The position numbers were made by a program, and so were the translations under genes. From DASWIV01 sp036397475 (GTDB lineage Bacteria; JAJVIF01; JAPKYR01): a stretch of 10,332 bases of DNA. Below the pieces are notes generated by a model, which worked only from the letters and a program-made list of their open reading frames with translations, searched no databases and was not told the DNA's origin. Below, in pieces: positions 6,888 to 10,332 of the stretch (position 1 is the stretch's first letter; the number at the start of each line of letters is the position of its first letter). The stretch lies in assembly GCA_036397475.1 (NCBI GenBank), contig DASWIV010000173.1, forward strand, positions 1 through 10,332, given 5' to 3'.

Positions 6888-8948
6888 ATGGTAGCTACAG
6901 CGACAAAATTAAAATCCTATGCGCAGGGCGACTGGATCGCAGGACAGAGTGACGGCAATCCCGCGTATAACGCGGTCAACGGCGAGCTGGTAACAACCGT
7001 CTCCAGTGATGGCCTCGATTTCAAAGGAATGCTCGAGTACGCCAGGACAATTGGAAATCCAAACCTTCGAAAGATGACTTTCCACCGGCGCGCTGTGATG
7101 CTCAAGGAAATCGCGATATATTTACTGAGCAGAAAAGAAGAAATCTACGAGGTATCTGCATACACAGGCGCGACAAAGATCGATTCGTGGATCGACATCG
7201 AAGGCGGTATCCAGACCTTCTTCTCATATTCCGGACGCGGTCGCCGTGATTTTCCGGACGAGCCATTCTATGTCGAAGGCCCTGCCGAACCGCTCTCCAA
7301 AGAAGGCACCTTTATCGGACGCCATATCTGCGTTCCCCTCACCGGAACCGCACTGCATATTAACGCTTTTAATTTTCCCTGCTGGGGAATGCTTGAAAAA
7401 CTCGCCCCGACATTTCTTGCCGGAATGCCCGCGATCGTAAAACCCGCGTCGGTAAGTTCTTACGTCACGCAGAAAATGGTTGAAGTTATGCTGGAGTCGG
7501 GGCTGCTTCCGCAGGGTGCCCTTCAGATTATCTGCGGAAGTGTCGGCGACACATTCGATCACCTGACCGCGCAGGATGTTGTTACATTCACAGGCTCAGC
7601 ACATACCGGACGGAAACTTAAATCGCATCCGGTTATAATTGAAAATTCTGTCCGGTTCAATCTCGAAGCCGATTCCCTTAATTGTTCGATTCTGGCTTCC
7701 GACGCGACCCCCGACACCGATGAATTCGGATTATTCATCAAGGAGGTAGCTAATGAAATGAGCATAAAGGCTGGACAGAGATGTACTGCCATACGGCGAA
7801 CTATCGTTCCTCACAATTTAGTCAACGAGGTCATCGACGCATTGAAAGCGAGGTTCGCGAAAATCAAGGTCGGAGATCCGTCGATTGAAGGCGTACGCAT
7901 GGGTCCACTTATCGGACGCGACCAGGTCGGAGAAGTAAATGAAAAACTAGATGAGCTGAAAAGGGCCGCGGAACTTGTTTTCGGCGGCGATGGAAATTTT
8001 GATATTGTTGGTGGTGACAAGGAAAAGGGTGCCTTCTTCCCACACACTTTGCTTCACTGCCCCGATCCCTTCAATCATGCGGAACCACACGATGTCGAGG
8101 CATTCGGACCGGTGAATACGGTGATGCCGTACAAGTCGATCGAGGAAGCTATCGATCTGGTCAAACTCGGACGTGGAATGCTCTGTGGATCGGTGTTTAC
8201 GTCGGACGATCAAATCGCCAGAGAAATCACTCTCGGAATAGCCCCTTACAATGGACGAATTCTGATCATTAACAAGGACTGTGCCAGGGAATCGACAGGA
8301 CACGGTTCTCCACTTCCAAACCTGGTCCATGGCGGACCCGGTCGCGCAGGTGGGGGCGAGGAAATGGGCGGATCGCGCGGTGTACTTCATTACATGCAGC
8401 GGACAGCCCTCCAGGGATCGCCATCGACTCTCACCGCGATCACAAACGAATGGTCCAAAGGCGCGAAACAGAAAACCGACCGGGTACACATCTTCAGAAA
8501 ATATTTTGAGGAAATTGAGATCGGCGAAACTCTCAACACGCATCGCCGGACTGTTACAGAAACCGACATCGTCAATTTCGCAGGAGTAAGCGGCGACTAT
8601 TTCTACGCGCATATGGACGATATCGCGGCGAAGGAATCAATGTTCGAGAATCGGGTAGCCCACGGATATTTCATTTTATCGGCAGCGGCCGGGTTATTCG
8701 TAGATCCCGCGCCGGGACCGGTCCTTGCAAACTATGGACTCGAAAACCTGCGGTTCACAGAACCTGTCCATATCGGCGACACAATCCGGGCGACAGTCAG
8801 CTGCAAACGAAAAATCTGGAAAGCCAGGAAAGAAGAGGATAAATTCCCATCGGGTATTATTGAATGGGCGGTAGAGGTATTCAACCAGGATGACATAGTC
8901 GTCGCGACTTACACAATCCTGACTCTGTGGCAACGAAAAGAAGATTAA
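6888..8948 (+). CDS. paaZ: Bifunctional oxepin-CoA hydrolase / 3-oxo-5,6-dehydrosuberyl-CoA semialdehyde dehydrogenase PaaZ
   Basis: PaaZ hydrolyses oxepin-CoA to a reactive ring-opened semialdehyde and oxidises this at once to 3-oxo-5,6-dehydrosuberyl-CoA with NADP+. The 686 residues (E. coli 681) contain both parts. The aldehyde dehydrogenase part spans about 1-515, with INAFNFPCWGMLEKLAP (158-174), FTGSA (234-238), general base Glu260 in LEADSLN and nucleophile Cys299 in KAGQRCTAIRR. The MaoC-type hydratase part spans about 535-682, with the catalytic pair Asp570 and His575 in SGDYFYAHMD, then VAHGYFILSAAAGLF. STGHGSPLPNLVHGGPGRAGGG (two adjacent blocks near 469-490) is a PaaZ signature. 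No frame break is seen between the parts, so both activities should be present and the toxic aldehyde can be passed on within one complex. Confidence 0.97.
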   Translation: MVATATKLKSYAQGDWIAGQSDGNPAYNAVNGELVTTVSSDGLDFKGMLEYARTIGNPNLRKMTFHRRAVMLKEIAIYLLSRKEEIYEVSAYTGATKIDSWIDIEGGIQTFFSYSGRGRRDFPDEPFYVEGPAEPLSKEGTFIGRHICVPLTGTALHINAFNFPCWGMLEKLAPTFLAGMPAIVKPASVSSYVTQKMVEVMLESGLLPQGALQIICGSVGDTFDHLTAQDVVTFTGSAHTGRKLKSHPVIIENSVRFNLEADSLNCSILASDATPDTDEFGLFIKEVANEMSIKAGQRCTAIRRTIVPHNLVNEVIDALKARFAKIKVGDPSIEGVRMGPLIGRDQVGEVNEKLDELKRAAELVFGGDGNFDIVGGDKEKGAFFPHTLLHCPDPFNHAEPHDVEAFGPVNTVMPYKSIEEAIDLVKLGRGMLCGSVFTSDDQIAREITLGIAPYNGRILIINKDCARESTGHGSPLPNLVHGGPGRAGGGEEMGGSRGVLHYMQRTALQGSPSTLTAITNEWSKGAKQKTDRVHIFRKYFEEIEIGETLNTHRRTVTETDIVNFAGVSGDYFYAHMDDIAAKESMFENRVAHGYFILSAAAGLFVDPAPGPVLANYGLENLRFTEPVHIGDTIRATVSCKRKIWKARKEEDKFPSGIIEWAVEVFNQDDIVVATYTILTLWQRKED

Positions 8949-8976
8949 TCCCCGGTTATCAGACGGGATAAAAATA

Positions 8977-10170
8977 ATGATTACTTTCGACCAGGCTGTA
9001 TCTATTGTTCTAGAGAACTGCACCCCGTCAGGCACAGTAAAGGCTGGTATTGATGGCGCTGCCGGAAAAATCCTCGCTCAGGATGTTATCTCGGACACGA
9101 ACATGCCTCCTTTCAATCGGGCGGCAATGGACGGCTACGCGTTCAGGGCTAAGGACGCAGCCGAGTGCGGCATTTTGAAAATAGTTGGAACTGTCGCAGC
9201 CGGCGAAGTTCGCAGTAAACCTGTCCCCCTGGGCGGCGCGGTAAGAATTCTCACCGGCGCTCCTGTACCGGAAGACTGCGATACGGTCTTACAACAGGAA
9301 AAAGTGATTTCGGAGAAAGATGAACGTATCACGATAAACGCAAAAATCGAAGCAGGGATGAACATCGCGTCGATGGGAGAGGAAATTAAGGACGGCCAGA
9401 CAGTATTAAAGAAAGGGACAATAGTTACTCCGTCTGTCTCGGCTGTTCTCGCACAGGTAGGAGGGTCGAGTGTTGAAATTTATCCGGTGCCTGTTGCTGG
9501 AATCCTGACAACCGGCTCCGAGCTTGCCAATCCGGAAGATAAATTAAAGAAAGGGCAGACCCGGGAATCGAATTCCCGCGCTATTTACAATCAATGCACG
9601 AGATTCGGAGCGAATCCTGTCAGACTCGGATCGGCGAGTGACAATTCCGATTCACTTGAAGAAAAAATCTCCGATGGTTTGAAACACGACCTGCTTGTTA
9701 TAACGGGTGGCGTATCTGTTGGAAAATTCGACCTCGTTCCCGACACACTCAAAAAATCAGGCGTCGATATCCTATTCCACAAAGTAAGCCAGAAGCCGGG
9801 CAAGCCCATTTTATTCGGGAAAAAAGGCAATACACTCGTATTCGGACTGCCCGGAAATCCTGTTGCGGCTCTTGTGTGCTTCGAGTTGTACGTTGGTCCT
9901 GCTATCCGGCACCTTTCGGGCGAAGTAAATTTCCGGACCGAATGGATAGACGCCCGTCTGGAATCCGCTACACCAATTGACACTAACCGCACCCTTTTTA
10001 AATGGTGTAAAATAAATACTTCCAACGGTCAAATGCAAATACACCCGGTGAAATCCCACGGTTCGGCTGATATCATGAGTGTGGCAGGGACCGATGGACT
10101 CGCCAGGTTTGACGAAGGGAAATATACTCTGGGGACCGACGTACCGGTAAAGTTCGCCTACTGGAGATGA
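8977..10170 (+). CDS. moeA: Molybdopterin molybdenumtransferase MoeA
   Basis: MoeA inserts molybdate into adenylated molybdopterin to make the active molybdenum cofactor. The 397-residue product has the expected domain order: N-terminal linker and domain II with MPPFNRAAMDGYAFRA (43-58), the TGAPVPEDCDTVLQQE block (93-108), domain III (MoCF/MogA-like, about 172-310) with TTGSEL (178-183), TGGVSVGKFD ending at Asp252, and KPGKPILFG plus GLPGNPVAA (290-298), and a C-terminal barrel domain to the end. Start ATG 8977 has GGGA eight bases upstream. It lies 28 bases after paaZ with no strong terminator between, so it may be cotranscribed with the paa genes. No molybdenum enzyme is known in this pathway, so the link is positional only. 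GlpR-type or MogA proteins are excluded by the full MoeA layout. Confidence 0.95.
   Translation: MITFDQAVSIVLENCTPSGTVKAGIDGAAGKILAQDVISDTNMPPFNRAAMDGYAFRAKDAAECGILKIVGTVAAGEVRSKPVPLGGAVRILTGAPVPEDCDTVLQQEKVISEKDERITINAKIEAGMNIASMGEEIKDGQTVLKKGTIVTPSVSAVLAQVGGSSVEIYPVPVAGILTTGSELANPEDKLKKGQTRESNSRAIYNQCTRFGANPVRLGSASDNSDSLEEKISDGLKHDLLVITGGVSVGKFDLVPDTLKKSGVDILFHKVSQKPGKPILFGKKGNTLVFGLPGNPVAALVCFELYVGPAIRHLSGEVNFRTEWIDARLESATPIDTNRTLFKWCKINTSNGQMQIHPVKSHGSADIMSVAGTDGLARFDEGKYTLGTDVPVKFAYWR
10163..10166 (+). promoter_or_regulatory. Ribosome binding site of moaA
   Basis: GGAG overlaps the last codons of moeA and lies seven bases before the TTG at 10174. It supports the TTG as the moaA start and suggests that moeA and moaA are read from one message. 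Confidence 0.6.
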
Positions 10171-10173
10171 TAA

Positions 10174-10332
10174 TTGAACAGATCTGAACTGAAAGATGCT
10201 CTTGGACGAAAAATTACATACCTGCGTGTGTCGGTAACCGACCGCTGCAATTTCAGGTGTAATTACTGTATGCCCGAAGAAGGGGTCCCTCTCATCCCTC
10301 ACCAATGCATTCTGAGTTTCGAATCGATGGCT
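10174..10332 (+). CDS. moaA: GTP 3',8-cyclase MoaA, N-terminal fragment cut by window end
   Basis: MoaA is a radical-SAM enzyme that starts molybdopterin synthesis by cyclising GTP to (8S)-3',8-cyclo-7,8-dihydroguanosine 5'-triphosphate. Only 53 codons are present and no stop is reached. They read through GRKITYLRVSVTDRCNFRCNYCMPEEG, split as GRKITYLRVS then TDRCNFRCNYCMP. This contains the CxxxCxxC cluster motif that binds the SAM-ligating 4Fe-4S centre, in the MoaA-specific form followed by MPEEG. The start must be at or after 10174, because in-frame stops (TGA 10168, TAA 10171) come just before. TTG 10174 is the only start codon ahead of the conserved block and has GGAG seven bases upstream. 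It is too short to show up as a normal-length gene but the motif is unmistakable. Confidence 0.93.
   Translation, partial: MNRSELKDALGRKITYLRVSVTDRCNFRCNYCMPEEGVPLIPHQCILSFESMA

Noticed and set aside
7947..8612. A 221-codon open frame on the minus strand inside paaZ
   Set aside because: It is antisense to the conserved PaaZ catalytic region, has no recognisable motif and no good start context.
8951..8967. Possible small terminator CCCG / CGGG between paaZ and moeA
   Set aside because: The stem is only four bases and is followed by mixed A/T rather than a T-run; the GGGA more likely serves as the moeA ribosome site.
9562..9578. Perfect 7-base inverted repeat CGGGAAT / ATTCCCG with a three-base loop inside moeA
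   Set aside because: It encodes the conserved TRESNSR-type stretch of MoeA, has no T-run after it and sits mid-gene, so it is most likely a chance result of codon choice.

Overview
The window holds a single-strand catabolic operon for aerobic phenylacetate degradation (the paa, phenylacetyl-CoA epoxidase pathway), followed by the start of a molybdenum-cofactor gene pair. All recognised genes are on the + strand and tightly packed. The order is paaA (5' end cut by the window edge), paaB, paaC, paaD, paaG, paaH, paaI, paaJ, paaY, paaZ, moeA, moaA (3' end cut). Ten junctions run from a 7-base overlap to a 28-base gap. Only one, paaD to paaG (89 bases), is long enough for independent regulatory signals, and it contains a terminator-like hairpin.

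Bases 1-2537 encode the ring-epoxidising multicomponent monooxygenase (catalytic PaaA, small PaaB, structural PaaC) and its maturation factor PaaD. Bases 2627-6253 encode the isomerase (PaaG), the 3-hydroxyacyl-CoA dehydrogenase (PaaH), a hotdog thioesterase (PaaI) and the beta-ketothiolase (PaaJ). Bases 6260-8948 encode a second, hexapeptide-type thioesterase (PaaY) and the fused hydrolase/aldehyde dehydrogenase that opens the oxepin ring (PaaZ). Together they take phenylacetyl-CoA through the ring-epoxide and oxepin-CoA to C8 and C6 acyl-CoA intermediates and finally acetyl-CoA and succinyl-CoA. The two thioesterases give relief routes for trapped or toxic CoA esters. Three pathway genes are not in this window: paaK (phenylacetate-CoA ligase), paaE (the reductase that feeds electrons to PaaA) and paaF (2,3-dehydroadipyl-CoA hydratase). 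Bases 8977-10332 encode MoeA and the N-terminus of MoaA, with a Shine-Dalgarno linking the two genes.

The organism is a bacterium that respires oxygen at least some of the time. Base composition looks roughly balanced, some genes have clear AGGA/GGAG ribosome sites, and GTG and TTG starts appear frequent. PaaH is a short (392-residue) form rather than the approximately 475-residue enterobacterial form. I cannot name the phylum from sequence alone. The pathway is well known and I see no evidence of an undescribed system. What is worth a second look is the gene content (no paaE or paaF in the array), the hairpin in the one real gap, and the unexpected coupling to molybdopterin genes.
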